Assembly: GCA_910577555.1 (NCBI GenBank)
Contig: CAJTLF010000019.1
Coordinates: forward strand, 1 to 28,521
DNA length: 28,521 bases
Direction: 5' to 3'
DNA from: an uncultured Christensenella sp.
Lineage (GTDB): Bacteria; Bacillota; Clostridia; Christensenellales; Borkfalkiaceae
Below, piece by piece: positions 28,307-28,521 of the stretch; the stretch's first letter is position 1, and each line of letters opens with the position of its first letter. The position numbers were made by a program, and so were the translations under genes. The notes below the pieces were generated by a model. The model was not told the origin of the DNA, did no database searches, and saw only the letters and a program-made list of their open reading frames with translations.

Positions 28307-28521
28307 CAGCTTATTAAAAGCGTGGTTTTGCTTGCGCAGTAATTTATCTATAATTGCGTATATGCGTCGCAATACTGCGTCAGCCTTGCGTTTTTTCTCG
28401 GTCACTTACTGGCAGTAAGCTCCCTGCGAAAAATCCGCGGTTTCCTTGTCTTGCTCGCATCTCCGCGTTTTTACCGCTTATTTAAAAGCGTGGTTTTGCT
28501 TGCGCAGTAATTTATTTATAA
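28182..28521. repeat. Tandem array, period about 167 bp, running off the window
   Basis: Two units. Each has the ~125-bp repeat (second copy 28351-28473, with a degenerate left end TAATTGCG), then a shared tail TTAAAAGCGTGGTTTTGCTT and GCGCAGTAATTTAT. The equivalent GCGTAT motifs lie at 28189 and 28356. The second tail reaches the window end, so more units may follow. No gene is present. Confidence 0.85.

Overview
The window looks like chromosomal DNA of an uncultured gut-type Clostridia (Firmicutes), plausibly near Christensenellales. This placement is inferred from gene content and style: moderately GC-rich coding sequence, strong purine-rich ribosome binding sites, an L-box lysine riboswitch, a SEC-C-tailed SecA, and a CadA-type metal ATPase under an ArsR repressor. 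I see no rRNA, tRNA, CRISPR array or transposase gene.

Layout. 1-4.4 kb: guaA (GMP synthase), a repeat-rich gap, and a HelD-type RNA polymerase-recycling helicase. 4.5-10.1 kb: one 1871-residue DUF4011/SF1 helicase/Vsr-like nuclease/DUF3320 protein, the domain order of the single-gene antiphage protein class called hhe. 10.1-10.76 kb: an AT-rich insert of about 612 bp that appears to sit inside a bidirectional terminator and carries one small gene and several strong hairpins. 10.76-13.8 kb (minus): asd-dapA-dapB lysine/diaminopimelate operon behind a lysine riboswitch with terminator. 14.0-16.3 kb: a secreted, membrane-anchored surface protein. 16.5-19.3 kb: ArsR repressor plus Zn/Cd P-type ATPase with a 20-bp palindromic operator. 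19.4-23.7 kb: AzgA-type purine permease, a membrane-anchored XRE regulator and adenine deaminase. 23.7-25.1 kb: an accessory patch with decayed repeats, two tandemly duplicated minimal XRE regulators with operators, and a divergent SLOG-like gene. 25.25-28.18 kb: secA, followed by tandem repeats that run off the window.

How the genes relate. The purine permease, adenine deaminase and GMP synthase fit purine salvage and interconversion. The riboswitch operon makes lysine and cell-wall diaminopimelate. The ArsR/ATPase pair is a self-contained metal-efflux switch. SecA would export the surface protein.

The most unusual parts are: (a) the small element splitting the terminator between the hhe-like gene and dapB; (b) the 308-bp duplicated XRE modules with equally placed but different palindromic operators, next to a SLOG-like gene whose promoter contains one of them; (c) a conserved ~125-bp repeat whose first bases (TAA) are the stop codon of secA and, with one extra A, of guaA; (d) three genes whose -10 boxes lie 6-8 nt before ATG, suggesting leaderless mRNAs.
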